This document shows, piece by piece, positions 25,845 through 37,292 of a stretch of 64,000 nt of DNA. The DNA is from Pedobacter sp. (GTDB lineage: Bacteria; Bacteroidota; Bacteroidia; Sphingobacteriales; Sphingobacteriaceae): positions 62,001 to 126,000 of the forward strand of contig SEDO01000003.1 of NCBI GenBank assembly GCA_004211595.1. The letters run 5' to 3'. Below the pieces are notes generated by a model that saw nothing but the letters and a program-made list of their open reading frames with translations, was not told where the DNA came from and did not search any database. The number at the start of each line of letters is the position of its first letter. Position 1 is the stretch's first letter. Both the position numbers and the translations under genes were made by a program.

Positions 25845-28793
25845 ATGAAAAAACACTACCCTATACCCTTTTTCGTATTTCTACTACATTTTATTTTCTA
25901 TGGCGTAGGTTTTACTCAAAAACCTACTTCTAAAAATTTTATACAATTTGTAAACCCATTTATCGGCACAGGAGGGCATGGTCACACATACCCAGGCTCA
26001 GCTTATCCATTTGGCATGATACAACCCGGACCTGATACTCGCTTAACTGGTTGGGATGGATGTTCAGGCTACCATTATACAGATTCGGTCGTATATGGTT
26101 TTTCTCAAACTCATTTAAGTGGAACAGGTATTGAAGATTACTGTGATTTTTTAATCATGCCAACTACTGGAAAACTCCAGTTAGCAAACAGTGATTACGC
26201 CTCCCCCTTTAAAAAATCTAATGAAAAAGCGAGTCCAGGCTATTATAGAACTATTTTAGACAAATACCAGATTGAAGCTGAAATGACTACTGGTAAACGG
26301 ACTGCAATTTATCAATTTACCTATCCCGAATCGAAAGAATCTAATATAATAATTGATCTAAAACATCGAGATAAAGTTCTCGATAGTTGGGTGGAAATTA
26401 TAAATAATAAAGAAATAAAAGGCTATAGAAAATCAAGTGCATGGGCTAAAAACCAAGATTTATATTTTCATATAAAATTTGAAAAACCATTTTTAAGTTC
26501 AGGTATTGCCATTGATGACCAGATTATCACGAGCAAAAAAGCTAGAGGTAAAAATATTAAATTATACTTAAGATTTCATACAAATAAAGGAGATAAAGTA
26601 AAAGCACAAGTAGCTATATCTGCTGTAGATATTGATGGAGCCACTAAAAATCTAAAAAGTGAAGAAAATGGTTACAACTTTGATCAAATGTTAAAAAATG
26701 TTCAATCAGCATGGAATCAAGAATTAAGTAAAATAGAAATAGAAGACAACAATATTGATAAAAAAACAACCTTTTATACGGCCCTTTACCACAGCTTTTT
26801 GAATCCTAATTTATATATGGATGTAGATCGAAGATATAGAGGTCTGGATCAAAAAATCCATCTAGCTAAAGACTTCGATTATTATACAGTTTTTAGTTTA
26901 TGGGATACCTATCGCACGGAAATGCCCCTATTAGCATTAATTGATAAGAAAAGAACACTTGATTTTATCAAGACATTTTTAGCGATGTATGAACAAAACA
27001 AAATGTTACCGATATGGCCATTAGCAAGTGAAGAAACCTTTTGTATGATTGGGAATCATGCTATTCCAGTCATTTTAGATGCTTTTAAGAAAGGAATTAC
27101 CGATTTTGATGTTAACCTAGCTTTAGAAGCCATGAAGGAATCGGTAAATCGTTCCCAGTTTGGATTAGATTCTTATAAAAACAATGGCCTAGTGGCTGCC
27201 GATTTTGAACATGAAAGTGCTTCTAAAACGGTCGAGTATGCTTATGACGACTGGTGTATAGCCCAATTTGCTAAATTACTCGGAAAAACGGAGGATTATA
27301 AAACCTATATTAAAAGAGCGCAGTATTGGAAAAATGTATATGATCCAATCTCAAAACATATTAGGGCTCGAAATAATGGGGGCTGGTGGAAGCCTTTTGA
27401 TGCTACCGAAGTAAATAATAATTATACAGAAGGCAATTCATGGCATTATTCATTTAGCACCCAACAAGATATAAATACGCATATTGATTTTATGGGAGGT
27501 GTTATCCCATTTGAAAGGAAATTAGATGAATTATTTACCACTTCTGCATCCCTAAGTGGAAGAGATCAAAGCGATATTACCGGATTAATTGGTCAATATG
27601 CTCATGGTAACGAGCCTAGCCACCACATGGCATATTTATTTAACTATACCCATCGTCCAGATAAAACTCAATATTATGTTCAAAAAATAATGAATGAACA
27701 ATATGCGAATAGACCTGACGGCTTATCTGGAAATGAAGATTGTGGGCAAATGTCTGCTTGGTTAGTCATGAGTTCGATGGGAATTTATCCTGTATCACCT
27801 GGAAATAATGTTTATACCATAGGAAGTCCATGGTTCAAAAAATCAATTATTCATTTAGAAAACGGGAAGAAAATTGAATTTAATGCTCCTGCCTATAATT
27901 CGCAGAATTATTTTATACAAAATATTGAATTAAATGGAAATCCGCATTCAAAGCTCTACATTAATTATGAAGATTTAACCCATGGAGCAACTATAAATTA
28001 CCAGCTTACCTCTGCTTCATCATTAGTTCATATTAATCAATTTGAAAAACCGGAAATGCGAATAACTGATGAACTGATTATCCCCAATCCAATTATAGAT
28101 GGACCAGCTGAAACATTCTCAAAAGATAGTTATATAAGTATTTCTAACAGCTTGCCCGATGTTGATATTTATTATACACTAGATGGCACTACCCCTACCG
28201 AACGCTCCCAAAAATATACATATCCAATATTTATTAACAATGATACTCACCTAAAGGCCATTGCTTATAAAGCTGGTAAAAGCCCAAGTTTTGTGTCCGA
28301 AGCTACTTACCATAAGATTGACAACAGTATAAAAATTAATGTCTTAAGCGAAATAAATAAAAGCTATACAGGGGGAGGGTCGGAGGCCTTAGTAGATGGC
28401 CTCAGCGGTCGATTAAATTGGAGGGTGGGTAATCGATGGCAAGGCTTTTGGGGAATTGACTTTATTGCTGAATTAGATTTAGGTAGTGTAAAGAATATTC
28501 AAGAAGTACAGTTGAATGCGCTTCAAGATACCCAAGCATGGATTATATTTCCTCCAGAAACTATTTTTTACGTCGCTGATGAAACTAAAGATTTTAAAGA
28601 AATAATACGTGTAAAGGCTCCTGCCAATCCAGAGGATTATAACCTTCAAATAAAATCAATAATTGGTAAAATCAATTCCTCCGGAAGGTATATTAAAATC
28701 TTGGCAAAAAACTATGGAGAACTCCCAACTTGGCATGAAGGAGCTGGAGGAAAAGCGCATAGCTTCTTTGATGAAATAAAAATCCTGCATTAA
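25845..28793 (+). CDS. GH92 family alpha-mannosidase with C-terminal chitobiase/discoidin-like regions
   Basis: '[30 protein letters not shown]', '[17 protein letters not shown]', '[25 protein letters not shown]', '[22 protein letters not shown]'. Confidence 0.95.
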   Translation: MKKHYPIPFFVFLLHFIFYGVGFTQKPTSKNFIQFVNPFIGTGGHGHTYPGSAYPFGMIQPGPDTRLTGWDGCSGYHYTDSVVYGFSQTHLSGTGIEDYCDFLIMPTTGKLQLANSDYASPFKKSNEKASPGYYRTILDKYQIEAEMTTGKRTAIYQFTYPESKESNIIIDLKHRDKVLDSWVEIINNKEIKGYRKSSAWAKNQDLYFHIKFEKPFLSSGIAIDDQIITSKKARGKNIKLYLRFHTNKGDKVKAQVAISAVDIDGATKNLKSEENGYNFDQMLKNVQSAWNQELSKIEIEDNNIDKKTTFYTALYHSFLNPNLYMDVDRRYRGLDQKIHLAKDFDYYTVFSLWDTYRTEMPLLALIDKKRTLDFIKTFLAMYEQNKMLPIWPLASEETFCMIGNHAIPVILDAFKKGITDFDVNLALEAMKESVNRSQFGLDSYKNNGLVAADFEHESASKTVEYAYDDWCIAQFAKLLGKTEDYKTYIKRAQYWKNVYDPISKHIRARNNGGWWKPFDATEVNNNYTEGNSWHYSFSTQQDINTHIDFMGGVIPFERKLDELFTTSASLSGRDQSDITGLIGQYAHGNEPSHHMAYLFNYTHRPDKTQYYVQKIMNEQYANRPDGLSGNEDCGQMSAWLVMSSMGIYPVSPGNNVYTIGSPWFKKSIIHLENGKKIEFNAPAYNSQNYFIQNIELNGNPHSKLYINYEDLTHGATINYQLTSASSLVHINQFEKPEMRITDELIIPNPIIDGPAETFSKDSYISISNSLPDVDIYYTLDGTTPTERSQKYTYPIFINNDTHLKAIAYKAGKSPSFVSEATYHKIDNSIKINVLSEINKSYTGGGSEALVDGLSGRLNWRVGNRWQGFWGIDFIAELDLGSVKNIQEVQLNALQDTQAWIIFPPETIFYVADETKDFKEIIRVKAPANPEDYNLQIKSIIGKINSSGRYIKILAKNYGELPTWHEGAGGKAHSFFDEIKILH

Positions 28794-28831
28794 GCCCTCT
28801 TATACCCCACAAATTAATGGGGAAAAAAAAC

Positions 28832-28839
28832 TATCTTTG
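28832..28839 (+). promoter_or_regulatory. Bacteroidota -7 box TATCTTTG immediately upstream of lepA
   Basis: Exact TAnnTTTG match 7 nt before the preferred ATG. Confidence 0.6.
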
Positions 28840-28846
28840 CAGCAAA

Positions 28847-30634
28847 ATGAAGCAGATTAGAAATTTTTGCATTATCGCACATATTGATCACGGGAAAAGT
28901 ACCTTAGCCGATCGTTTATTAGAATATACAAATACTATATCTCAACGGGAGGCACAAGCTCAGTTGTTAGATAATATGGACTTAGAAAGAGAGCGTGGAA
29001 TTACCATTAAAAGTCACGCTATTCAAATGAACTATGTCCATGAAGGGGTTACCTATGTTTTCAATTTAATTGACACACCCGGACACGTCGATTTTTCTTA
29101 CGAAGTTTCACGTTCCATTGCTGCATGTGAAGGAGCTCTTTTAATTGTAGATGCTTCCCAAGGAATTCAAGCTCAAACGATTTCCAATTTATATTTAGCA
29201 TTAGAGCATGATCTGGAAATCATTCCTATTCTAAATAAAATGGATTTACCTGGGGCTATGCCTGAAGAAGTAAAAGATCAAATTATCGACTTAATTGGTT
29301 GTAAACGGGATGATATTATCCCAGCCTCTGGTAAAACAGGCATGGGTATTCCAGATATTTTACAAGCCATTGTAGAACGAGTTCCTGCTCCTGTGGGCGA
29401 ACCTAATGCCCCTTTACAAGCGTTGATTTTTGATAGCGTTTTTAATTCCTTTAGAGGAATTATTGCTTATTATAAAGTAGTAAATGGGGAAATAAAGAAA
29501 GGTGATAAAGTAAAGTTTATCAATACGGGAAAACAATATATCGCGGATGAAGTAGGGATCCTAAAATTAGATATGGCCCCTCGTAATTCTGTTAAAACGG
29601 GAGATGTTGGTTATATAATTTCCGGCATTAAAGAGGCCCGTGAGGTGAAAGTTGGCGATACCATTACTACTGTAGAAAATGGATCTTCTGAGGGCATACA
29701 AGGATTTGAGGAAGTAAAACCAATGGTATTTGCTGGCATATATCCTGTAGATACAGAAGACTATGAGGAACTTCGAGAAGCCATGCACAAGTTGCAACTA
29801 AATGACGCCTCTATTGTTTTTGAACCAGAAAGTTCGGCTGCCTTAGGGTTTGGTTTTAGATGCGGTTTCTTGGGTATGCTTCACATGGAGATTATACAAG
29901 AACGTTTAGAGCGCGAATTCGATATGACAGTAATTACTACTGTACCTAACGTATCTTATTTAGCCCATACCACAAAAGATGAAGAAATAATTGTAAATAA
30001 TCCTTCCGATTTACCTGATCCAAGTAAATTAAACTTTGTTGAAGAACCTTTCATCAAGGCTAATATTATTACTAAATCAGAATTTGTAGGACCTGTTTTA
30101 TCCCTTTGTATTCAAAAACGTGGGGTTATTATCAATCAATCTTATTTAACTTCAGATCGTGTTGAATTAGTTTTTGAAATGCCTATGGGCGAAATTGTAT
30201 TCGATTTCTATGATAAATTAAAAACAATTTCTAAAGGATATGCTTCATTTGACTATCACCAAATTGGCTATAGAAAATCAGATTTAGTTCGTTTGGATAT
30301 GTTATTAAACGAAGAACCGGTAGATGCCTTATCATCGCTAATCCATCGAAGTAATGCCTATGATTTCGGCAAGAAAATTTGTGAAAAACTAAGGGAACTT
30401 ATCCCAAGACAGCAATTTGAAATTAAAATTCAAGCCTCTATTGGAGCCAAGGTAATAGCCCGTGAAACCTTAAGTGCCTTGAGAAAAGACGTTACAGCTA
30501 AGTGTTATGGTGGAGATATTTCAAGGAAACGGAAGTTATTAGAAAAACAAAAGAAAGGAAAGAAACGTATGCGTCAAGTTGGTAACGTAGAAATTCCTCA
30601 ATCAGCATTTATGGCTGTATTAAAACTAGATTAA
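28847..30634 (+). CDS. lepA: Elongation factor 4 (LepA)
   Basis: '[28 protein letters not shown]', C-term '[40 protein letters not shown]'. ORF track start 28817 lies upstream of the promoter box. Confidence 0.96.
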   Translation: MKQIRNFCIIAHIDHGKSTLADRLLEYTNTISQREAQAQLLDNMDLERERGITIKSHAIQMNYVHEGVTYVFNLIDTPGHVDFSYEVSRSIAACEGALLIVDASQGIQAQTISNLYLALEHDLEIIPILNKMDLPGAMPEEVKDQIIDLIGCKRDDIIPASGKTGMGIPDILQAIVERVPAPVGEPNAPLQALIFDSVFNSFRGIIAYYKVVNGEIKKGDKVKFINTGKQYIADEVGILKLDMAPRNSVKTGDVGYIISGIKEAREVKVGDTITTVENGSSEGIQGFEEVKPMVFAGIYPVDTEDYEELREAMHKLQLNDASIVFEPESSAALGFGFRCGFLGMLHMEIIQERLEREFDMTVITTVPNVSYLAHTTKDEEIIVNNPSDLPDPSKLNFVEEPFIKANIITKSEFVGPVLSLCIQKRGVIINQSYLTSDRVELVFEMPMGEIVFDFYDKLKTISKGYASFDYHQIGYRKSDLVRLDMLLNEEPVDALSSLIHRSNAYDFGKKICEKLRELIPRQQFEIKIQASIGAKVIARETLSALRKDVTAKCYGGDISRKRKLLEKQKKGKKRMRQVGNVEIPQSAFMAVLKLD

Positions 30635-30654
30635 AAAAATTAAACATTATACTT

Positions 30655-31536
30655 ATGCAACTCTTAGATGGTAAATTTGTTTCCGAAAAAATTAAAGCTG
30701 AAATTGCGTTAGAAGCAGCAGATTTTTTAGCTAGTAGTGGAAGGAAACCTCATTTAGTAGCCATCTTAGTGGGAAATGATGGAGGAAGTGAAACCTATGT
30801 AGCCAGCAAAATGAAAAATTGCGAAAAAGTAGGTTTTAAATCTTCTCTCATTCGATATAATACAGAAGTTACAGAAGCTGAATTAATCAATAAGATTTCA
30901 GAAATTAATTTCGATTCTGAAGTAGACGGTTTAATAGTTCAACTTCCATTACCCGCACATATTGATCCAGAGAAAATTACTGAAGCGATTAATTATAAAA
31001 AAGATGTAGATGGCTTCCACCCTATCAATTTAGGTCGTATGATGCGTAATTTACCCTGTTTTATACCTGCTACACCCTATGGTATATTACTGATGTTAGA
31101 AGCTTACCAAATAAATACAAGCGGTATGCACTGTGTAGTAGTAGGAAGAAGTAATATCGTAGGCAGCCCGATGAGTGTATTAATGGCTAGAAATTCTAAT
31201 CCTGGTAATTGTACTGTAACTCTAACTCATAGTAGAACCCAGAACCTTAAGGAAATGGTGCTTCAAGGCGATATAATTGTAGCTGCTATCGGAAAGAAGA
31301 ATTTTATTACAGCGGATATGGTTAAACCAGGTGCCATTATTATAGATGTGGGCATAAATAGAGAGGTATCTACTGAAACTAAATCAGGCTATAAATTATA
31401 TGGCGATGTAGATTTTGAACAAGTAGCCCCCATTTCATCTTGGATAACACCTGTACCAGGAGGGGTTGGTTTAATGACTATCGTGGGTTTATTAAAGAAC
31501 ACCCTGGCTTCTGCTAAAGGAGAAATTTATAGTTAA
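30655..31536 (+). CDS. folD: Methylenetetrahydrofolate dehydrogenase/cyclohydrolase
   Basis: '[15 protein letters not shown]', '[14 protein letters not shown]', '[19 protein letters not shown]', '[19 protein letters not shown]'. Confidence 0.96.
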   Translation: MQLLDGKFVSEKIKAEIALEAADFLASSGRKPHLVAILVGNDGGSETYVASKMKNCEKVGFKSSLIRYNTEVTEAELINKISEINFDSEVDGLIVQLPLPAHIDPEKITEAINYKKDVDGFHPINLGRMMRNLPCFIPATPYGILLMLEAYQINTSGMHCVVVGRSNIVGSPMSVLMARNSNPGNCTVTLTHSRTQNLKEMVLQGDIIVAAIGKKNFITADMVKPGAIIIDVGINREVSTETKSGYKLYGDVDFEQVAPISSWITPVPGGVGLMTIVGLLKNTLASAKGEIYS

Positions 31537-31892
31537 TCCCCCTCTCCTTCAGAACTTTTCCGGTTAAATAATCTACTCCAAAGAGAAACTTTAAACCCGA
31601 TGAAAATATCTTGTTGAACAATTTTTACTTGATAAATTCGAATGGAGTCTCCTTGACCTTCGGAACCATATCCTGTTTGTACATCATAAGACCAGCGATG
31701 GATTGGACAAATAATATGGCCATTTTCAAATTTACCATAGTTTAATTGACCCCCAGCATGCGGACAGCGATTTTGAAAAGCATATAGATGATTACCTCGC
31801 TTAACCATACAGATGCGTTTATCATTTAATTGGATGGCTTCGATAAAGTCATCCGAAGTTAATTGAATTGGTGCTTTTAGCCATTTTATCAT
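31533..31892 (-). CDS. Rieske-type [2Fe-2S] domain protein
   Basis: '[32 protein letters not shown]' (CxH...CxxH). Confidence 0.92.
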   Translation of the reverse strand: MIKWLKAPIQLTSDDFIEAIQLNDKRICMVKRGNHLYAFQNRCPHAGGQLNYGKFENGHIICPIHRWSYDVQTGYGSEGQGDSIRIYQVKIVQQDIFIGFKVSLWSRLFNRKSSEGEGD

Positions 31893-31952
31893 GTAATCGC
31901 AACTTTATTGGCTCTAATATACGCTTTATGTTCTTTTCACCTAACTAATTAA

Positions 31953-31960
31953 TATCTTTG
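31953..31960 (+). promoter_or_regulatory. -7 box TATCTTTG upstream of queE
   Basis: Exact TAnnTTTG match; ORF track TTG start (31958) lies inside it. Confidence 0.6.
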
Positions 31961-31972
31961 CAAGCAAATTTT

Positions 31973-32596
31973 ATGGCAAATAATATACCTGAAAACGGCA
32001 CCCTACTTCCCTTAATGGAAGAATTTTACACCATCCAAGGAGAAGGTTACAATACTGGTAAAGCAGCATACTTTATACGATTAGGTGGTTGTGATGTTGG
32101 TTGTCATTGGTGTGATGTTAAAGAAAGTTGGAATGCGGACCTTCATGAATTAACGCCCACTGATGAAATAGTTAAACATGCCAAAAATTATCCTGGAAAA
32201 GCCGTAGTAGTAACCGGTGGAGAACCTTTAATATATAATTTGGATGATTTAACACAGAAGTTAAAAGCCGCAGAAATGTTAACGTTTATCGAAACTTCCG
32301 GGGCATATCCCCTTTCCGGAATATGGGATTGGATCTGTTTATCCCCTAAAAAATTTAAAGCTCCTCGTCCAGATATTTTGCCACTAGCTAATGAACTCAA
32401 GGTAATTGTGTTTAATAAAAGTGATTTTCAATGGGCTGAAGAGCATGCTCAGCACGTATCTCCGCATTGTAAACTATATTTGCAACCAGAATGGTCAAAA
32501 TCTAAAGAAATGACACCCATGATTATAGATTATGTGATGGCTAATCCAAAATGGGAAATATCTTTGCAAACACATAAATATTTAAATATCCCCTAA
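31973..32596 (+). CDS. queE: 7-carboxy-7-deazaguanine synthase
   Basis: Radical SAM 'FYTIQGEGYNTGKAAYFIRLGGCDVGCHWCDVKESW', 'VVVTGGEPL'; ATG start preferred. Confidence 0.94.
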   Translation: MANNIPENGTLLPLMEEFYTIQGEGYNTGKAAYFIRLGGCDVGCHWCDVKESWNADLHELTPTDEIVKHAKNYPGKAVVVTGGEPLIYNLDDLTQKLKAAEMLTFIETSGAYPLSGIWDWICLSPKKFKAPRPDILPLANELKVIVFNKSDFQWAEEHAQHVSPHCKLYLQPEWSKSKEMTPMIIDYVMANPKWEISLQTHKYLNIP

Positions 32597-32689
32597 CTAA
32601 AAAAATACACTATTATTCTAAATTGGAATACTAAAGTTTTTAAAAATATTTTGCATTTTTAAGGCTACTAACGCTCAAAAAACTTATAT

Positions 32690-33103
32690 ATGCAAAATTA
32701 CACGAACCATAAAAGATATAATAAACCTTTTCACTTTCTCTTCATTCCTTTATTATTAGGAGGTGTTATATACTTCTCATATACTTTATTACAAGAATTT
32801 AGTGATATAAAATTAGGAATGGCACTTGCTTATACAGCCTTAATTATCATTGCCATTTTTAGTAGGGCATTTGCATTGAAAGCACAAGATAGAGCCATAC
32901 GGGCGGAAGAAAGCCTCCGATATTTTATGCTCACCGGTAAACCCATACCAAAAACTCTTCGTATACGCCAAATATTAGCATTACGATTTGCTGAAGACAC
33001 AGAATTTGTGCAACTAGTAGACCGATGTGAATTTGATAAACTTAGCTCAGATGAAATCAAACGCTCCATAATAGATTGGCGTGCTGATAATTATCGAATT
33101 TAA
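32690..33103 (+). CDS. DUF6526-like membrane protein
   Basis: Two TM segments then 'KAQDRAIRAEESLRYFMLTGKPIPKTLRIRQILALRFAED'. Confidence 0.75.
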   Translation: MQNYTNHKRYNKPFHFLFIPLLLGGVIYFSYTLLQEFSDIKLGMALAYTALIIIAIFSRAFALKAQDRAIRAEESLRYFMLTGKPIPKTLRIRQILALRFAEDTEFVQLVDRCEFDKLSSDEIKRSIIDWRADNYRI

Positions 33104-33215
33104 TTAGGTATTTATTGTATAAACTTCTGGATTAAACCATTCCATGAAGTGTTCAGGTTTAGGTAATTAATTAAGTAGTTATCAAAACCATTTTCATAGA
33201 TTTCCATGATAACAA

Positions 33216-34025
33216 CTATTTAACTGCTTCTCTAACCCGAATGAGTTTAACCAATAAATCTTCCAAATAATCCAAATGTAACATATTGGCACCATCCGAT
33301 TTGGCTTCAGCAGGATTAGGATGAGTTTCAATAAATAAACCATCGGCACCAACTGCTATAGCCGCTTTGGCAATGGTTTCAATTAACTCCGGCTTACCAC
33401 CTGTTACTCCAGAACTTTGATTAGGTTGTTGTAAAGAATGCGTACAATCCATCACCACAGGTACGCCAAAACTGCGCATTTCTGGGATACCTCTAAAATC
33501 TACTATTAGATCTTGGTATCCAAAACTATTTCCTCTATCTGTTAGAACTACTTTATCATTTCCTGCCTCTTTTATCTTTTCTACAGCAAACTTCATAGAA
33601 CCAGCCGACAAAAACTGACCTTTTTTTACATTCACTGTTTTACCGGTTTGGGCAGCGGCAATTAATAAATCAGTTTGGCGGCATAAAAATGCTGGTATTT
33701 GTAATACATCAACATATTCAGCAGCCATGGCAGCTTCTGCACTTTCGTGAATATCGGTTACAGTAGGCACTCCAAATGTAGCACTCACTTTAGCTAAAAT
33801 TCGCAAAGCTTTTTCATCCCCAATTCCGGTAAATGAACTCCCTTTACTACGATTTGCTTTTTTATAAGAACCTTTAAAAATAAAAGGGATTTGGTATTTA
33901 TCAGTAATAGTTACAATTCTTTCAGCAATTCTCAAGGCAATTTCCTCTCCTTCAATAGCACAAGGTCCGGCCATTAAAAAGAAATTACCATTACCTAAAA
34001 ATTTTATTTGTGGAATATTTAACAT
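33216..34025 (-). CDS. kdsA: 3-deoxy-8-phosphooctulonate synthase
   Basis: 'FFLMAGPCAIEGEEIALRIAERI', 'FKGSYKKANRSKGSSFTGIG', 'LTDRGNSFGYQDLIVDFRGIPEMRSFGVPVVMDCTHSLQQPN'. Confidence 0.97.
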   Translation of the reverse strand: MLNIPQIKFLGNGNFFLMAGPCAIEGEEIALRIAERIVTITDKYQIPFIFKGSYKKANRSKGSSFTGIGDEKALRILAKVSATFGVPTVTDIHESAEAAMAAEYVDVLQIPAFLCRQTDLLIAAAQTGKTVNVKKGQFLSAGSMKFAVEKIKEAGNDKVVLTDRGNSFGYQDLIVDFRGIPEMRSFGVPVVMDCTHSLQQPNQSSGVTGGKPELIETIAKAAIAVGADGLFIETHPNPAEAKSDGANMLHLDYLEDLLVKLIRVREAVK

Positions 34026-34036
34026 CTTAATTATAA

Positions 34037-36238
34037 TTAATTTCCGAATTCTGACATAAATTTAATTCGCATAATTTGAATCTCTTCCCGACTATAATCT
34101 GTTTCACCCAACTCCTTTAATGCTTCATCTATTGAATCAGAATCGGCATTTTTGAAGTAATCGAACACTTCATCTTGACGATCTTCATCAATAATCTCAT
34201 CTACATAATAAGTCAGATTCAGCTTAGTACCTGAATTTACAATCGCTTCAACTTCTTTCAATATATCATCATATGTAATCCCTTTTGCACGGGCAATATC
34301 TTCTAAGCCAATTTGCCTATCGATATTTTGAATAATTGAAACTTTTAAAGCCGATTTATTTGCTTGTGTTTTGATAACCAAATCAATGGGTCTTTCGATA
34401 TCGTTATCTTCCACATACTTTTTAATTAACTCAATAAAAGGAGCTCCAAATTTTAATGCTTTTCCATTCCCAACACCTGAAATTTGCTTTAGCTCATCAA
34501 TAGAAATTGGATAATGCGTGCACATTTCTTCCAGAGATGGGTCTTGGAAAACTACAAAAGGTGGAACCGATTTTTGCTTAGCAATTTTTTTCCTAAGATC
34601 TTTTAATAAACCTAATAATTGGGAATCTAAGGTAGAACCACCATGTTTAGGGGCATCCTCATCATCTTCCACATTGAGATCAATTATTTCATTAAGTATG
34701 AATTTTATGGCATAAGGATTTTCTATGAAATCTCTTCCTAAAGCAGTGAGATGTAATAAGCCATAATTATCGATATCTTTGGCTAAGAAGTTATGTAAAA
34801 CTGCTTGGCGAATTAAGGATTTCCAAATGTTAATGCCTGCTTCTTTCCCACATCCAAATTCACTTAATTTTTGATGTTCATAAGCAATAGTTTGAGCAGT
34901 TTCTAATCCCAACAAAATATTTAATAAATGGGCATCATCAAATTGTTCTCCTGTTTTTTGAATTAACTTTAATAAACCACTCAATTTATCTTCTGCATCA
35001 AAATATTGTTTACTTTTCTTGCAATTATCGCACATGGAGTTACACCCAGTTTCGTTAAAATTTTCTCCAAAGTAATGTAGAATTTGTTTTCTTCTACAAA
35101 CGCTTGATTCGGCATAATCAATCACCTCTTTTAATATTTGGGTACCAATTTCTCGTTCAGAGACTGGTTTATCTTTCATAAACTTAGCTAGTTTATCAAT
35201 ATCCTTCTCTGAATAAAATGCAATGCATACCCCTTCTCCTCCATCTCTTCCAGCTCGGCCTGTTTCTTGATAATAACCTTCCATACTTTTCGGCATATCA
35301 TGATGAATCACGAAACGTACATCCGGTTTATCTATACCCATCCCAAAAGCAATTGTAGCTACAATTACTTCCACATCTTCCATCAAAAATTTATCTTGCG
35401 TTTCAGCCCTTACTTTAGGCTCTAAACCAGCATGATAAGGCAAGGCTTTAATTCCATTTAAATTTAAATTCTCAGCTAATTCCTCCACCTTTTTACGACT
35501 CAGGCAATAGATAATTCCCGATTTGCCGGTATTATACTTGATGTACCTGATAATCTCCTTCATAACATCCTTTTTAGGGCGGATCTCATAAAACAAATTT
35601 GGTCTATTAAAGGAAGACTTAAATAAAGTTGCATCCGTCATTTGCAGGTTTTTAATAATATCCTGCTGCACTTTCGGAGTTGCCGTTGCGGTTAAGGCAA
35701 TAATTGGAATATTGGCACCTAAGCCTGTGATAACTTGTCTTATTTTGCGGTATTCGGGTCTAAAATCATGCCCCCATTCTGAAATACAGTGCGCTTCATC
35801 AACCGCCACAAACGAAATCTTAAGTAATTTTAAAAACTCCACATTTTCAGCTTTAGCTAAAGATTCTGGCGCAACATATAATAACTTAGTTTGTCCATTC
35901 AACAAATCACTTTTAACTTGAGTGATTTCAGATTTACTAAGGGAAGAATTTAAAAAATGGGCTATACTGTCATTTCCACCAAAGGCTCTTAATTGATCAA
36001 CTTGATTTTTCATCAAAGCTATTAAAGGAGAAATCACAATAGCTGTACCTTCACTCATTAAAGCTGGCAATTGGTAACATATGGATTTACCCCCGCCAGT
36101 CGGCATGATAACAAAGGTATTTTTACCCTCCAAAATATTAGTAATGATTGGCTCTTGATCACCTTTGAAGTTATCAAAACCAAAGAAAGTTTGAAGGTTA
36201 TCAAACAACGACTTTTTCACATCCATCTTCTGAATCAA
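34037..36238 (-). CDS. recQ: ATP-dependent DNA helicase RecQ
   Basis: 'VIMPTGGGKSICYQLPAL', 'AVDEAHCISEWGHDFRPEYRKI', 'YYQETGRAGRDGG', RecQ-CT cysteines and HRDC region. Confidence 0.96.
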   Translation of the reverse strand: MIQKMDVKKSLFDNLQTFFGFDNFKGDQEPIITNILEGKNTFVIMPTGGGKSICYQLPALMSEGTAIVISPLIALMKNQVDQLRAFGGNDSIAHFLNSSLSKSEITQVKSDLLNGQTKLLYVAPESLAKAENVEFLKLLKISFVAVDEAHCISEWGHDFRPEYRKIRQVITGLGANIPIIALTATATPKVQQDIIKNLQMTDATLFKSSFNRPNLFYEIRPKKDVMKEIIRYIKYNTGKSGIIYCLSRKKVEELAENLNLNGIKALPYHAGLEPKVRAETQDKFLMEDVEVIVATIAFGMGIDKPDVRFVIHHDMPKSMEGYYQETGRAGRDGGEGVCIAFYSEKDIDKLAKFMKDKPVSEREIGTQILKEVIDYAESSVCRRKQILHYFGENFNETGCNSMCDNCKKSKQYFDAEDKLSGLLKLIQKTGEQFDDAHLLNILLGLETAQTIAYEHQKLSEFGCGKEAGINIWKSLIRQAVLHNFLAKDIDNYGLLHLTALGRDFIENPYAIKFILNEIIDLNVEDDEDAPKHGGSTLDSQLLGLLKDLRKKIAKQKSVPPFVVFQDPSLEEMCTHYPISIDELKQISGVGNGKALKFGAPFIELIKKYVEDNDIERPIDLVIKTQANKSALKVSIIQNIDRQIGLEDIARAKGITYDDILKEVEAIVNSGTKLNLTYYVDEIIDEDRQDEVFDYFKNADSDSIDEALKELGETDYSREEIQIMRIKFMSEFGN

Positions 36239-36312
36239 ATATTCTCTGAATTATTATTCAAAATAACATAATTTTGCATTAATTTAAGCATTAATTATTA
36301 ATAAAATTCTCC

Positions 36313-37278
36313 TTGGAAAGTAAAAAATCAATTATAGAAATTGCACAGCAAACCTTAAGATTGGAATCTGAGGCAATTATGCATTTAATCCCTCATATTA
36401 ATGCAGACTTTGAACGTTCAATCCTAGAAATATTACATTCCAATGGACGGGTCATCGTAACTGGGATAGGGAAATCAGCCATCATTGCTCAGAAAATTGT
36501 AGCTACTTTTAATTCTACCGGTACCCCCGCCATTTATATGCATGCTGCTGATGCTGTCCATGGTGATTTAGGGATGATTCAACAAAATGACGTTGTTATT
36601 TGTATTTCTAAAAGTGGAAATACGCCTGAAATAAAGTTATTAGCTCCCTTGCTTAAAAGAGCCGGAAATACCTTAATTGGTATGGTCGGAAATATTAATT
36701 CACATTTAGCTAAAGATGCTGATATTATCTTAAATACAACCGTTCTTCAAGAAGCTTGTCCCTTTAATTTAGCGCCTACCACATCCACCACCGCCCAATT
36801 AGCAATGGGCGATGCCTTAGCTATATGTTTATTAGAAAACCGCAATTTTAAATCTGAAGACTTTGCCCGCTACCATCCAGGGGGAGCATTAGGAAAAAGG
36901 TTATATCTAAAATGTGCAGATATAGCCCAGAAAAATGAAAAACCAACTATTCACCCCCATGCTTCTGTAAAAGATGTAATAATTGAAATTAGCAAAAACC
37001 GTTTAGGGGCAGTTGTGGTTATAGAGGAGGACAAAATAATGGGCATCATTACGGATGGTGATATTAGAAGAATGTTAGAAAATTATACAGACTTAACTTC
37101 GATTAATGCACAAGATTTAATGAATGCAAATCCAAAATCAATTGCTAAGGATAAATTAGCTTTAGAAGCTGTTGACATTATTAAGTCTAACAATATTTCA
37201 CAATTACTAGTATTAGATGGAGCAAATTACTATGGTCTAATACATTTACATGATTTATTAGACGAAGGAATTATTTAA
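36313..37278 (+). CDS. kdsD: D-arabinose 5-phosphate isomerase, KpsF/GutQ family (SIS + 2 CBS); TTG start
   Basis: 'VIVTGIGKSAIIAQKIVATFNSTGTPAIYMHAADAVHGDLGMI', 'TTSTTAQLAMGDALAICLLE', 'FARYHPGGALGKRL', CBS repeats. Confidence 0.94.
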   Translation: MESKKSIIEIAQQTLRLESEAIMHLIPHINADFERSILEILHSNGRVIVTGIGKSAIIAQKIVATFNSTGTPAIYMHAADAVHGDLGMIQQNDVVICISKSGNTPEIKLLAPLLKRAGNTLIGMVGNINSHLAKDADIILNTTVLQEACPFNLAPTTSTTAQLAMGDALAICLLENRNFKSEDFARYHPGGALGKRLYLKCADIAQKNEKPTIHPHASVKDVIIEISKNRLGAVVVIEEDKIMGIITDGDIRRMLENYTDLTSINAQDLMNANPKSIAKDKLALEAVDIIKSNNISQLLVLDGANYYGLIHLHDLLDEGII

Positions 37279-37281
37279 TCC

Positions 37282-37289
37282 TACATTTG
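37282..37289 (+). promoter_or_regulatory. -7 box TACATTTG abutting manC start
   Basis: Exact TAnnTTTG match; ATGATG begins 4 nt after the box. Confidence 0.55.
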
Positions 37290-37292
37290 CAT

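Noticed and set aside
28803-28825. CCCCA-N8-TGGGG stem upstream of lepA as a terminator for GH92
   Set aside because: Followed by an A-run rather than T-run and only 5 bp; on the minus strand it has no gene to terminate
22299-32596. DNA 7-deazaguanine modification (Dpd) island
   Set aside because: COG1738 transporter and queE are present but no dpdA-like or other dpd genes lie nearby; ordinary queuosine metabolism is more likely
33160-33220. GTTATCA...TGATAAC inverted repeat between DUF6526 gene and kdsA as terminator
   Set aside because: Only 7 bp, AT-rich, long loop, no clear U-tract
36277-36298. Direct repeat GCATTAATT upstream of kdsD
   Set aside because: Two short AT-rich copies in an AT-rich intergenic region; not distinguishable from chance
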